A program made the translations under genes and the position numbers. A DNA stretch of 39,600 nucleotides, from contig JAFSGY010000120.1 of the NCBI GenBank assembly GCA_017440575.1, positions 1 to 39,600 on the forward strand. The letters run 5' to 3'. The notes under the pieces are model-generated. The model was not told the origin of the DNA, searched no databases, and saw nothing but the letters and a program-made list of their open reading frames with translations. Of this stretch, positions 25,055 to 32,603 are shown one piece after another. How positions within the stretch are numbered: position 1 is the stretch's first letter; every line of letters starts with the position of its first letter. The DNA is from Lachnospiraceae bacterium. Lineage in GTDB: Bacteria; Bacillota; Clostridia; Lachnospirales; Lachnospiraceae.

Positions 25055-25909
25055 GTGAATGAGTTACGTAAGAAACTAAAGGATAAGAAACGAATTGTTG
25101 TAAAGATTGGATCATCTTCTCTTCAGCATCCTGAGACAGGAGATCTTGACTATATTAAGATGGATATTCTCGTAAGAGAGCTTTGTAACATCAGAAATAT
25201 GGGAAAGGATGTCATTTTGGTAACTTCTGGTGCTGTTGCTTGTGGTAGAAAGGCTGTGAATTTGAAGAAGACGACTACCATTTCCGAAAAACAGGCTTGT
25301 GCTGCGATTGGTCAGGCAAGATTGATGATGACTTATCAGAAGATTTTTTCAGAGTATAGTCATCAGGCTGCACAAATTCTCATGACTAGAAATACAATTG
25401 TCGATGCTGTGAATCGAAATAATGCGCAGAATACTTTTCATACATTATTAGAGATGGGTGTTATTCCGATTGTAAATGAAAACGATACAATTTCGACCTT
25501 TGAGTTAGAGAAGGTAATAGGAGATAATGATACTCTTTCTGCTATTGTAACGGCACTGACTGGTGCAGATTTATTAATCTTGTTATCGGATATTAATGGA
25601 CTGTATACCGATGATCCTAGAAAGAACAAAAATGCAGAATTCATTGATACTGTAGAGTGTCTTACGGATGAACTGATAAGCATGGGTAAAGGAACAACAG
25701 GCAGTGAAAGTGGTACAGGTGGTATGGAGACTAAACTAACTGCTGCCAAGATTGCTACTTATTCCGGGGCGGATATGGTCATTGCAAATGGTAAGGATGT
25801 ACGTGTGATTCATAGAATTTTAGAAGGAAGAAATTATGGTACCATTTTTAAGGCTAACAAGAATGAAGCATTTGATTTTGCAGAATTCGTTGACAACTTA
25901 CATAAATAA
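25055..25909 (+). CDS. proB: Glutamate 5-kinase, short form without PUA domain
   Basis: The first step of proline synthesis: phosphorylation of glutamate to gamma-glutamyl phosphate. The 284 residues contain the amino-acid-kinase domain only, with VVKIGSSSL near the start, VTSGAVACGRKAV, NENDTIS and TGGMETKLTAAKIA. The PUA domain of the roughly 370-residue Escherichia coli enzyme is absent. The start is taken as GTG at 25055 because GGAGG (25042-25046) lies 8 nt upstream; a TTG at 25040 would overlap that site. A TATACT (24984-24989) in the 109-nt upstream spacer could be a -10 but lacks a good -35. proA is separated by two other genes. Confidence 0.93.
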   Translation: MNELRKKLKDKKRIVVKIGSSSLQHPETGDLDYIKMDILVRELCNIRNMGKDVILVTSGAVACGRKAVNLKKTTTISEKQACAAIGQARLMMTYQKIFSEYSHQAAQILMTRNTIVDAVNRNNAQNTFHTLLEMGVIPIVNENDTISTFELEKVIGDNDTLSAIVTALTGADLLILLSDINGLYTDDPRKNKNAEFIDTVECLTDELISMGKGTTGSESGTGGMETKLTAAKIATYSGADMVIANGKDVRVIHRILEGRNYGTIFKANKNEAFDFAEFVDNLHK

Positions 25910-25934
25910 TTAAGGCAGCGAAAATGTTTAATGA

Positions 25935-25961
25935 ACTCGAAAATCTGAAAGGTTTTCGAGT
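25935..25961. repeat. Inverted repeat between proB and the YnzC-like gene
   Basis: Perfect 9-bp arms ACTCGAAAA (25935-25943) and TTTTCGAGT (25953-25961) with a 9-nt loop. No T tract follows, so it is not a standard intrinsic terminator. TATAAT-like sequences at 25975-25988 come next but lack a good -35. Confidence 0.75.
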
Positions 25962-26006
25962 CTGCCCGTATATGTATAATAATATAATCAAAGAGGTTAA
26001 CGCAGT

Positions 26007-26231
26007 ATGAACATGGAAGAAAGAATTGCCAGAATTAATGAGTTATATCATAAGTCGCAGGCTGAAGGATTGACAGAGGAAGAAAAAACAGAGCAGTCTA
26101 AGCTGAGGGCGGAGTATATTGCTAATGTACGAGGAAATCTTCGCGCACAGCTTGATAGTGTAACAATTGTGAATCCGGATGGAACAAAGACGAATTTAGG
26201 CGAAAAGTTTGGGAACAAGGAAAGTCACTAA
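26007..26231 (+). CDS. DUF896 (YnzC-like) small protein
   Basis: A 74-residue cytosolic protein of the UPF0291/DUF896 family (YnzC in Bacillus subtilis, known structurally as a small helical hairpin protein). The core RINELYHKSQAEGLTEEEK, then RAEYIANVRGNLRAQLDS and the Asn-Pro-Asp-Gly tail are characteristic. Function is unknown; in Bacillus it lies next to lexA and has been linked to the SOS operon. Here it sits between proB and the folate cyclo-ligase. GAGG lies 10 nt before the first ATG; a second ATG at 26013 is possible. Confidence 0.93.
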   Translation: MNMEERIARINELYHKSQAEGLTEEEKTEQSKLRAEYIANVRGNLRAQLDSVTIVNPDGTKTNLGEKFGNKESH

Positions 26232-26252
26232 ATGTTTCAGGAGAGTCATTTT

Positions 26253-26831
26253 ATGGAGACAAAAGAGCAGATTAGGAAACGAATCATACAGATAAGAAAT
26301 AAGATGATAAGTGAAGAAGTGGCACAAAAAAGTAGTCTGATAACACAAAAGGTTTTAAAAATACCTGAATATGAAGAGGCAGACAATATACTGCTCTATG
26401 CGGATTACCGTCACGAGGTCATGACAAGAGATATTTTTGAAGATGCGGTTTTGCGCAAGAAAAAGGTTTTTTTCCCTAAGTCAAATGATGATGGTACGAT
26501 GGAATTCTATCAGGTAGTATCTGTGAAACAGTTAGAGAGTGGATATAAAGGAATCAAGGAACCAATTGTTAATGAGCGATATTTGTATCGTTTCCAGCGT
26601 AGCGAAGATACTTTAATCGTTGTCCCTGGAGTTGCCTTTGATACAAAGGGATATCGTGTAGGTTATGGAAAAGGATTTTATGATAGATTCTTACAGGATA
26701 AGCGTCAGATGACGGTGATTGGATTATGTTTTTCCAATCAGGTTGTAGAGGAAATTCCACATGATGAACACGATATTAGAATGGATAAGATTGTGACAGA
26801 GGAGATTCAGTATTCATTTCTTAGAATATAG
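26253..26831 (+). CDS. 5-formyltetrahydrofolate cyclo-ligase
   Basis: Converts 5-formyl-tetrahydrofolate with ATP to 5,10-methenyl-tetrahydrofolate, returning this dead-end folate to the one-carbon pool. The 192 residues match the family length. KEQIRKRIIQIRNKM is at the N-terminus, and the nucleotide/folate-binding motif GYRVGYGKGFYDR lies near residue 133. The start at 26253 is supported by AGGAG 9 nt upstream, placed after the YnzC-like stop; an ATG at 26232 next to that stop has no site of its own. It complements fhs elsewhere in the window. Confidence 0.93.
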   Translation: METKEQIRKRIIQIRNKMISEEVAQKSSLITQKVLKIPEYEEADNILLYADYRHEVMTRDIFEDAVLRKKKVFFPKSNDDGTMEFYQVVSVKQLESGYKGIKEPIVNERYLYRFQRSEDTLIVVPGVAFDTKGYRVGYGKGFYDRFLQDKRQMTVIGLCFSNQVVEEIPHDEHDIRMDKIVTEEIQYSFLRI

Positions 26832-26865
26832 AAATGTTTGTAAAGAAAAGGAAAAGGTGAGTGTA

Positions 26866-28149
26866 ATGACAGTTAAAGAAAAGGCTGCTGCTATGAAAAT
26901 AGACAGCCCGCAGATGGCGGCTACATCAATTGAAACAAGAAATCAGGCGCTGGCAGCAATTGCTGAGGCGTTGCTTGCGAATAAGGAGCAGATTTTTTCG
27001 GAAAATGCAAAGGATTTGGAGGAAGCGGAGAAGAATCAGATTCCGGCAGCAGTTGTGAAGAGATTGAAATTCACAGAGCAGAAATTGCAGGATTCGGTAA
27101 AAGGTATTCAGAATCTGATTACACTTCCAGATCCATTATCACAGGTTCAGTTAAAACGTGAATTGGATGAGAATCTGGTTTTGGTAAGAGAGAGCTGTCC
27201 AATTGGGGTTATTGGAGTTATTTTTGAGGCAAGACCGGATGCATTGGTGCAGATAGCATCCTTATGTATTAAGAGCGGTAACTGTGCGATTCTCAAGGGA
27301 GGAAGTGAGACAAAGTATACCAATAAGCTTCTATTTGATGTGATTTATAAGACGGCTGTTGAAAATGGATTACCGGAGGGATGTCTGTTCCAGGCAGAGC
27401 TTCGCGACGAAATTGCAGAGTTATTAGCATGCCATGAGTCTGTAGACTTATTGATTCCAAGAGGATCGAATGCTTTTGTGCAGTATATAATGAATAATAC
27501 TAAGATTCCAGTTATGGGACATGCGGATGGTATCTGTCATATTTATGTAGATAAGGTCTTTGATTTGGAAAAGGCAGTTCCTGTTATTACAGATGCTAAG
27601 ACTCAGTATACAGCAGCGTGCAATGCGGTTGAAACGTTATTGGTGCATAAGGATGCGGTAGATAAGTTGATGCCAGCTTTGCAAAAAGCGTTTGAAGAGA
27701 AGCAGATAGAACTTCGTGCAACAAGTGATATTGCTGATAAATATGATACTATTCTTGCGACAGATGAGGATTTTGAAACAGAATATCTTGATTTGATTAT
27801 CTCTGCAAAGACAGTATCTAATATAGAAGAAGCTGTTTACCATATTAATAAATATGGTTCTCACCATACAGATTGTATTTTGACAGAGGATAAGGAAGCG
27901 GCTGAATATTTCATGAGAATGGTAGATTCAGCTGGTGTATATCAGAACTGTTCTACACGTTTTGCAGATGGATTCCGTTATGGATTTGGTGCGGAGGTTG
28001 GAATTAGTACTGGTAAGATACATGCAAGAGGACCTGTTGGATTAGAAGGCTTGGTTACTTATAAATATAAGCTGTTTGGTGTAGGACAGATTGTAGATGA
28101 TTATGCAACTGGTAAAAAAGAGTTCCACTTTAAAAATTTAGAAAAATAG
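26866..28149 (+). CDS. proA: Glutamate-5-semialdehyde dehydrogenase (gamma-glutamyl phosphate reductase)
   Basis: The second step of proline synthesis: NADPH reduction of gamma-glutamyl phosphate to glutamate-5-semialdehyde. The 427 residues are full length for ProA. VIGVIFEARPDAL (about 115-127), the catalytic Cys252 in QYTAACNAVETLL, and RFADGFRYGFGAEVGIS near residue 368 are visible. The ATG at 26866 is preferred over a GTG at 26857 because AAGGTG ends 6 nt before it. It is 34 nt after the cyclo-ligase and ends the proB...proA unit. Confidence 0.95.
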   Translation: MTVKEKAAAMKIDSPQMAATSIETRNQALAAIAEALLANKEQIFSENAKDLEEAEKNQIPAAVVKRLKFTEQKLQDSVKGIQNLITLPDPLSQVQLKRELDENLVLVRESCPIGVIGVIFEARPDALVQIASLCIKSGNCAILKGGSETKYTNKLLFDVIYKTAVENGLPEGCLFQAELRDEIAELLACHESVDLLIPRGSNAFVQYIMNNTKIPVMGHADGICHIYVDKVFDLEKAVPVITDAKTQYTAACNAVETLLVHKDAVDKLMPALQKAFEEKQIELRATSDIADKYDTILATDEDFETEYLDLIISAKTVSNIEEAVYHINKYGSHHTDCILTEDKEAAEYFMRMVDSAGVYQNCSTRFADGFRYGFGAEVGISTGKIHARGPVGLEGLVTYKYKLFGVGQIVDDYATGKKEFHFKNLEK

Positions 28150-28158
28150 TACCATACG

Positions 28159-28188
28159 TTGACATTTCTTCTGACAACTCGGTATAAT
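28159..28188 (+). promoter_or_regulatory. Consensus sigma-A promoter for the secreted protein
   Basis: Perfect -35 TTGACA (28159-28164), 18-nt spacer, perfect -10 TATAAT (28183-28188). Transcription would begin near 28195. The leader contains a small dyad TGACT/AGTCA at 28201-28215. This is the closest match to consensus in the window. Confidence 0.85.
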
Positions 28189-28259
28189 GATAATATAGCA
28201 TGACTGGACTAGTCAATTATGTCAATATGTTATTTAAACCAAGGAAAAGGGGAATGATT

Positions 28260-29027
28260 ATGAAAAAGGCATGGAAACGTATTGTTCAGTACGTAGCGTT
28301 TGGTATGATGCTAGTTTTGTGTATTGTAGGTTCATATAAGCCTATAACAACTTATGCATTATCAGTTACACCGGTTAATGTAAAGATGTATACTACATCG
28401 GGAACGCCTGTTTTTGCAACACCTGATTTATATTCTAGTGTTGTTGTGTACATAGAACGATTTGTTAACGTAACAGTAACAGGTATTACAGATAATGGCT
28501 TTTATCAGGTGGATTTGAACGGTAATTATTATATTCCGGGACCTTATCTGGTAGGACAGATTGAACCGGTTAAAACGGAAAAACAGAAAGTTTTAGAGAA
28601 TCTTGAGAAGTTTGCAGAGGCATATCGTATTCAGTTAGAACAAATGACAAGTTATAGCACTTCTTTCGGATTGCTTGATGTTACTGGAGATGGAATTCCT
28701 GAATTGTTTGATTTAAGTGGTAAAGAGATATATACCTATCATGATGGAAGAGCCGTTATGATATATTATTCAGAATATCCGCTAGCCTTCTATTATTCTA
28801 AGAAGGATAATGTGTTGTTGGGAAAATATACATGGAACAAGAATGAAATCTGGGAGGTATATTTTAAAGATACGTCTTTGTTTAGCTGGGGACAGATTAA
28901 ATGCTTCTCTACGGATGCGTCCTTGTATAAGAAAAATGCGACAGCTGTTCCACATTCCTATGTGAATGATGATTCAACAAGAAATGGCATGTATAGTATT
29001 TTGAAGGATATTATGGAAATAAAATAA
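28260..29027 (+). CDS. Secreted protein of unknown function
   Basis: A 255-residue protein with a typical signal peptide: basic MKKAWKRIVQ, a hydrophobic core, and probable cleavage after Ala33 in TTYALS. The mature part begins with a beta-rich stretch of about 70 residues (VKMYTTSGTPVFATPD...YYIPGPYLVG) reminiscent of bacterial SH3-like wall domains. The second half has LLDVTGDGIPELFDL, an Asp-rich calcium-loop-like motif common in secreted Clostridia proteins. No enzyme motif is visible. The start at 28260 fits AGGGG 7 nt upstream and the signal-peptide start; an earlier in-frame ATG at 28200 lies near the predicted transcription start. It is monocistronic, between a consensus promoter and a strong terminator. 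Confidence 0.82.
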   Translation: MKKAWKRIVQYVAFGMMLVLCIVGSYKPITTYALSVTPVNVKMYTTSGTPVFATPDLYSSVVVYIERFVNVTVTGITDNGFYQVDLNGNYYIPGPYLVGQIEPVKTEKQKVLENLEKFAEAYRIQLEQMTSYSTSFGLLDVTGDGIPELFDLSGKEIYTYHDGRAVMIYYSEYPLAFYYSKKDNVLLGKYTWNKNEIWEVYFKDTSLFSWGQIKCFSTDASLYKKNATAVPHSYVNDDSTRNGMYSILKDIMEIK

Positions 29028-29036
29028 CGAGTGTTA

Positions 29037-29070
29037 AAAACCCTGTAGTAGCTTGCTACAGGGTTTTGTT
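29037..29070 (+). terminator. Intrinsic terminator of the secreted-protein gene
   Basis: A 12-bp perfect stem AAAACCCTGTAG (29037-29048) with CTACAGGGTTTT (29056-29067), a 7-nt loop, then GTTT. Confidence 0.92.
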
Positions 29071-29090
29071 TGGCAAATTACGGTCACTTC

Positions 29091-29119
29091 TTGCATGTTA
29101 CGATAAAATAATATATACT
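29091..29119 (+). promoter_or_regulatory. Sigma-A promoter for miaB
   Basis: -35 TTGCAT (29091-29096), 17-nt spacer, -10 TATACT (29114-29119). The predicted start near 29126 falls inside the dyad at 29120-29139. Confidence 0.75.
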
Positions 29120-29139
29120 GTGTAACTGAATCGTTACAC
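29120..29139. promoter_or_regulatory. Operator-like palindrome at the miaB transcription start
   Basis: GTGTAAC (29120-29126), 6-nt gap, GTTACAC (29133-29139), a perfect dyad that begins right after the -10 and spans +1. This is a typical repressor position. It could instead form a hairpin at the 5' end of the mRNA. I do not recognise the motif as a known regulator's box. Confidence 0.6.
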
Positions 29140-29165
29140 GTTTTGACTAGGAAGGAATATATGAA

Positions 29166-30620
29166 ATGTTAGATATGGAACTGGAAAAGATTTTAGAAGA
29201 AATTGACCTTACAAAAGAGGCTCCAACTAAGGAACCGGAAAGACAATATTACTATATAAAGAAAATGCAGGGAATATTAGCTGAGCAAGAGCAGAAGAAG
29301 GGTAGAAAGCTGACTGCCAGTGCGCAGACCTTCGGTTGTCAGATGAATGCAAAAGATAGTGAGAAACTTTTAGGTATTCTTCGTAAAATCGGTTTTGAGA
29401 TTATCGAGGATGAATCAGCAGATTTAGTATTTTTTAATACCTGTACCGTGCGTGATAATGCAAACCAGAGGGTATATGGACGCCTTGGCTTTTTGCATAG
29501 TATGAAGAAAAAGAATCCGGATAAGAAGATTGCATTATGCGGCTGTATGATGCAGGAGCCTTCTGTGATTGAGAAGATTAAAAAGAGCTATTCCTTTGTA
29601 GATTTAATCTTTGGAACACATAATATTTATAAGTTTGCAGAGCTGTTAACGACAATGTATACCAGTGAGAGAATGGTAATTGATATTTGGAAGGATACAG
29701 ACCAGATTGTAGAGGACTTACCATCAGAGCGTAAGTTCTCCTTTAAGTGTGGTGTCAACATCATGTATGGCTGTAATAATTTCTGTAGCTATTGTATCGT
29801 GCCATATGTAAGAGGACGAGAAAGAAGCCGTAATCCAAAAGATATCATTCGTGAAATCGAACAGCTGGTGTCTGAAGGCGTTGTGGAGGTTATGCTGCTT
29901 GGGCAGAATGTGAATTCCTATGGAAAGACTTTGGAAAATCCGATGACCTTTGCAGAACTGTTACAGGAGGTTGAAAAGATAGAAGGATTAGAAAGAATTC
30001 GTTTTATGACCTCTCATCCAAAGGATTTATCGGATGAATTGATTCAAGTTATGAAGAATTCAAAGAAAATCTGTAAGCATCTTCATTTGCCTTTGCAGGC
30101 AGGTTCTACCAAGATTTTAACAGCAATGAACCGCCGTTATACAAAGGAGCAATACTTAGCACTGGCAAAGAAAATCAGAACAGAGATTCCGGATATTGCC
30201 TTGACAACGGATATTATTGTTGGCTTCCCGGGAGAGACCTTAGAGGATGTGGAAGAAACGATAGAGGTTGTAAAAGAAGTACAGTATGACAATGCATTTA
30301 CCTTTATCTATTCCAAAAGAACGGGAACACCTGCTGCCGCAATGGAGAATCAGGTAGCGGAGGAGATTGTAAAGGAAGGCTTTGACAAGCTTCTTAAGGT
30401 TGTTCAGGAAACAGCTAGAGAACGTGTATCAAGATTAGAAGGTCAGGTTCAGAGTGCTCTGGTAGAAGAAATGAATGAACATGATGATAGTCTTGTGACA
30501 GGAAGATTGTCCAATAATACGATTGTTCATTTTCCAGGAGATGCTAGCCTGATAGGTAAAATTGTTGATGTGAAACTTAAGGAATGTCATGGATTTTACT
30601 ATATTGGTGAACTTGTATAA
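29166..30620 (+). CDS. miaB: tRNA-2-methylthio-N6-dimethylallyladenosine synthase MiaB
   Basis: A radical-SAM methylthiotransferase that adds the 2-methylthio group to i6A37 of tRNAs reading codons starting with U. The 484 residues show the UPF0004 domain with cluster ligands Cys58, Cys93 and Cys127, the radical-SAM motif CNNFCSYC with Cys203, Cys207 and Cys210, and a C-terminal TRAM domain (about 415-484). An N-terminal helical extension of about 48 residues precedes the domain, as in many Clostridia. GGAAGGAA lies 8 nt before the ATG. It works after MiaA, encoded 6.7 kb downstream. It has its own promoter and terminator. Confidence 0.96.
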   Translation: MLDMELEKILEEIDLTKEAPTKEPERQYYYIKKMQGILAEQEQKKGRKLTASAQTFGCQMNAKDSEKLLGILRKIGFEIIEDESADLVFFNTCTVRDNANQRVYGRLGFLHSMKKKNPDKKIALCGCMMQEPSVIEKIKKSYSFVDLIFGTHNIYKFAELLTTMYTSERMVIDIWKDTDQIVEDLPSERKFSFKCGVNIMYGCNNFCSYCIVPYVRGRERSRNPKDIIREIEQLVSEGVVEVMLLGQNVNSYGKTLENPMTFAELLQEVEKIEGLERIRFMTSHPKDLSDELIQVMKNSKKICKHLHLPLQAGSTKILTAMNRRYTKEQYLALAKKIRTEIPDIALTTDIIVGFPGETLEDVEETIEVVKEVQYDNAFTFIYSKRTGTPAAAMENQVAEEIVKEGFDKLLKVVQETARERVSRLEGQVQSALVEEMNEHDDSLVTGRLSNNTIVHFPGDASLIGKIVDVKLKECHGFYYIGELV

Positions 30621-30629
30621 AAAATTAAC

Positions 30630-30659
30630 AAAGACATGGAGCAAAACCATGTCTTTTTC
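30630..30659 (+). terminator. Intrinsic terminator of miaB
   Basis: A 10-bp perfect stem AAAGACATGG (30630-30639) with CCATGTCTTT (30647-30656), a 7-nt loop, then TTT. Confidence 0.9.
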
Positions 30660-30683
30660 GTTGTTTTTCAAATGTAGGAAATG

Positions 30684-30712
30684 TTGAAAAATGTCGAAAA
30701 GAGGAATAATAT
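30684..30712 (+). promoter_or_regulatory. Candidate promoter for the SulP transporter
   Basis: -35 TTGAAA (30684-30689), 17-nt spacer, -10 TAATAT (30707-30712), about 78 nt before the gene. An AT-only dyad TATAAAAT/ATTTTATA (30721-30740) follows in the leader. Confidence 0.5.
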
Positions 30713-30789
30713 TAAAAATGTATAAAATCTATATTTTATAAAAAATTTATTTTTATGATGAAATGTGTCATAAGACCAGAGGGAGACGT

Positions 30790-32418
30790 ATGAAAAGTTT
30801 TAAACCAAAGATTTTTTCGGTAATGAAAAATTATACGAAGGAACAATTTATTAAGGATGTAATATCTGGTATTATTGTTGCGATTATTGCATTACCTTTA
30901 TCCATTGCTTTTGCGCTTGGTGCAGGTGTGTCGGCTGAAAAAGGTATCTATGCAGCGATTATTTCAAGCTTAATTGGTGCTTTTTTAGGAGGAAGCCGTG
31001 TTCAGATTTCGGGTCCGACAGGTGCGTTTATTGTTATTACGCAGTCTGTTATATTAAGTTATGGTATGAATGGACTTGCCATTTCTATGATTATGGCTGG
31101 TATCTTTTTGGTGCTTCTAGGTGTATTTAAGCTTGGAAGAATGATTAAGTTTATACCATCACCAATTACCGTAGGCTTTACAGCAGGTATTGGTGTGACA
31201 ATTTTCACCTTAGAGGTAAAGGATTTCTTGGGACTTTCGCCGGAAGCTATGCCTACCAATTTCTTTGGTAAATGGGGATATTACCTGACTCATTTGAACG
31301 AGGTAAACTGGCAGTCTGTGACTTTGGCACTGGTATGTATTGTTATCTTAGTAATATGGCCAAGATTTAATAAAAAGATTCCAAATTCCCTGATTGCGAT
31401 TATTGTGGGAACGGTAGCAACACAGCTTCTTCATTTGGATGTTAAGTTATTAGGAGAGATTCCGAAGTCGTTAGGTGCACCGGTAGTACCTGGGTTAAGC
31501 TTTGAGGTGATTCAGGAATTGATTTCACCGAGCTTTACCATTGCGATTTTGGTTGCGATGCAAGCGTTGTTATCAGCTGTTGTTACAGATGGTATTATTA
31601 ACAGTAGAACAAATTCACATGTGGAGCTTGTTGCGCATGGCGTTTCAAATATTATACTTGGCTTTTTTGGATGTATTCCAACGACAGGTGGAGTTGCAAG
31701 AGGCGTTCAGAGTGCTCAGAATGGTGCAAGAACTCCAATTGCAGCGATTGTTCATTCAATAAGCTTATTTATTTTTTTGATTGTGTTAATGCCGTTTATT
31801 AAGCTGGTTCCATTGCCTGTATTGGCAGCGATTCTTATGGTCGTTTCTTATAATATGCTGAATGTAAATGTATTGATTGGTTACTTGAAGCGTCCAAAGA
31901 GTGACTTGGCAGTATTAATCTGTTCATGTGTGCTTACCTTTGCCTTTGACCTCGTATTTGCTATTGAGGTTGGTCTTATTATGGCAGCATTCTTATTTAT
32001 GAAGCGTATGAGTGATGTGACAGAGGTTCAGGGCTGGAAATATATTAATGATGAAAATGACCCAGATAGTCTTACTTTAAGAAAAGTGCCAGATCATACA
32101 CTGGTTTATGAAGTATCTGGTCCAATGTTCTTTGCGGTTTCTGACAAGATATTAAAGATTACGGGTGAGGCAGATACAAAATGTATCATTATCCGTATGC
32201 GTAGTGTAAATTCGATTGATGCTACGGCTATGAATACTTTGGAACAGTTGCTTGAGAAGTGTCAGAAGAAGGGAATTACTCTTATCCTATCACACGTAAA
32301 TGCACAGCCGAGAAAGCTGATGGATAACGTTGGATTTTTGAGAAAAATCGGAAAAGTGAACTTGTGTGATAACATTGATAAGGCACTTATGAGAGCGAAA
32401 GAAGTCGTTGAGGAATAA
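30790..32418 (+). CDS. SulP-family anion transporter with STAS domain
   Basis: An inner-membrane secondary transporter of the SLC26/SulP family. The 542 residues contain about 10-14 membrane segments (roughly 20-420), with the opening FIKDVISGIIVAIIALPLSI and the signature QISGPTGAFIVI, then a cytosolic STAS domain (about 437-535). Members move sulfate, bicarbonate or dicarboxylates; the substrate cannot be read from sequence. The ATG at 30790 has GGGAG 4 nt upstream and is preferred over an in-frame ATG at 30763. It is flanked by terminators on both sides, so it is a single-gene unit lying between miaB and mutS. Confidence 0.92.
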   Translation: MKSFKPKIFSVMKNYTKEQFIKDVISGIIVAIIALPLSIAFALGAGVSAEKGIYAAIISSLIGAFLGGSRVQISGPTGAFIVITQSVILSYGMNGLAISMIMAGIFLVLLGVFKLGRMIKFIPSPITVGFTAGIGVTIFTLEVKDFLGLSPEAMPTNFFGKWGYYLTHLNEVNWQSVTLALVCIVILVIWPRFNKKIPNSLIAIIVGTVATQLLHLDVKLLGEIPKSLGAPVVPGLSFEVIQELISPSFTIAILVAMQALLSAVVTDGIINSRTNSHVELVAHGVSNIILGFFGCIPTTGGVARGVQSAQNGARTPIAAIVHSISLFIFLIVLMPFIKLVPLPVLAAILMVVSYNMLNVNVLIGYLKRPKSDLAVLICSCVLTFAFDLVFAIEVGLIMAAFLFMKRMSDVTEVQGWKYINDENDPDSLTLRKVPDHTLVYEVSGPMFFAVSDKILKITGEADTKCIIIRMRSVNSIDATAMNTLEQLLEKCQKKGITLILSHVNAQPRKLMDNVGFLRKIGKVNLCDNIDKALMRAKEVVEE

Positions 32419-32467
32419 AAGGCTACAAACGAGAAATTTACATAAATAAAAACACATAATGAAGTCT

Positions 32468-32495
32468 TTGAATTTTAATGCTTTTGTGTTAGAAT
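32468..32495 (+). promoter_or_regulatory. Candidate promoter upstream of the mutS leader terminator
   Basis: -35 TTGAAT (32468-32473), 16-nt spacer, -10 TAGAAT (32490-32495). Transcription would begin near 32502 and meet the terminator at 32514-32540 at once. A dyad CTTTTGT/ACAAAAG (32481-32487/32496-32502) overlaps the -10. Confidence 0.4.
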
Positions 32496-32513
32496 ACAAA
32501 AGAGAAAATAGAG

Positions 32514-32540
32514 CGGGCAAACATCATTTGCCCGTTTTTT
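32514..32540 (+). terminator. Intrinsic terminator upstream of mutS
   Basis: A perfect 8-bp stem CGGGCAAA (32514-32521) with TTTGCCCG (32527-32534), a 5-nt loop and TTTTTT. It closes the SulP transcript and, if the promoter at 32468 is real, a transcript of only about 40 nt. Confidence 0.92.
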
Positions 32541-32603
32541 CACTGTATAGGAAGTACCTATGTATATTTTTATTATGATATTACGAAAGGCAAGGTTTAA
32601 AAT

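Noticed and set aside
30721-30740. TATAAAAT/ATTTTATA dyad before the SulP gene
   Set aside because: AT-only inverted repeats are expected by chance in such AT-rich leaders.
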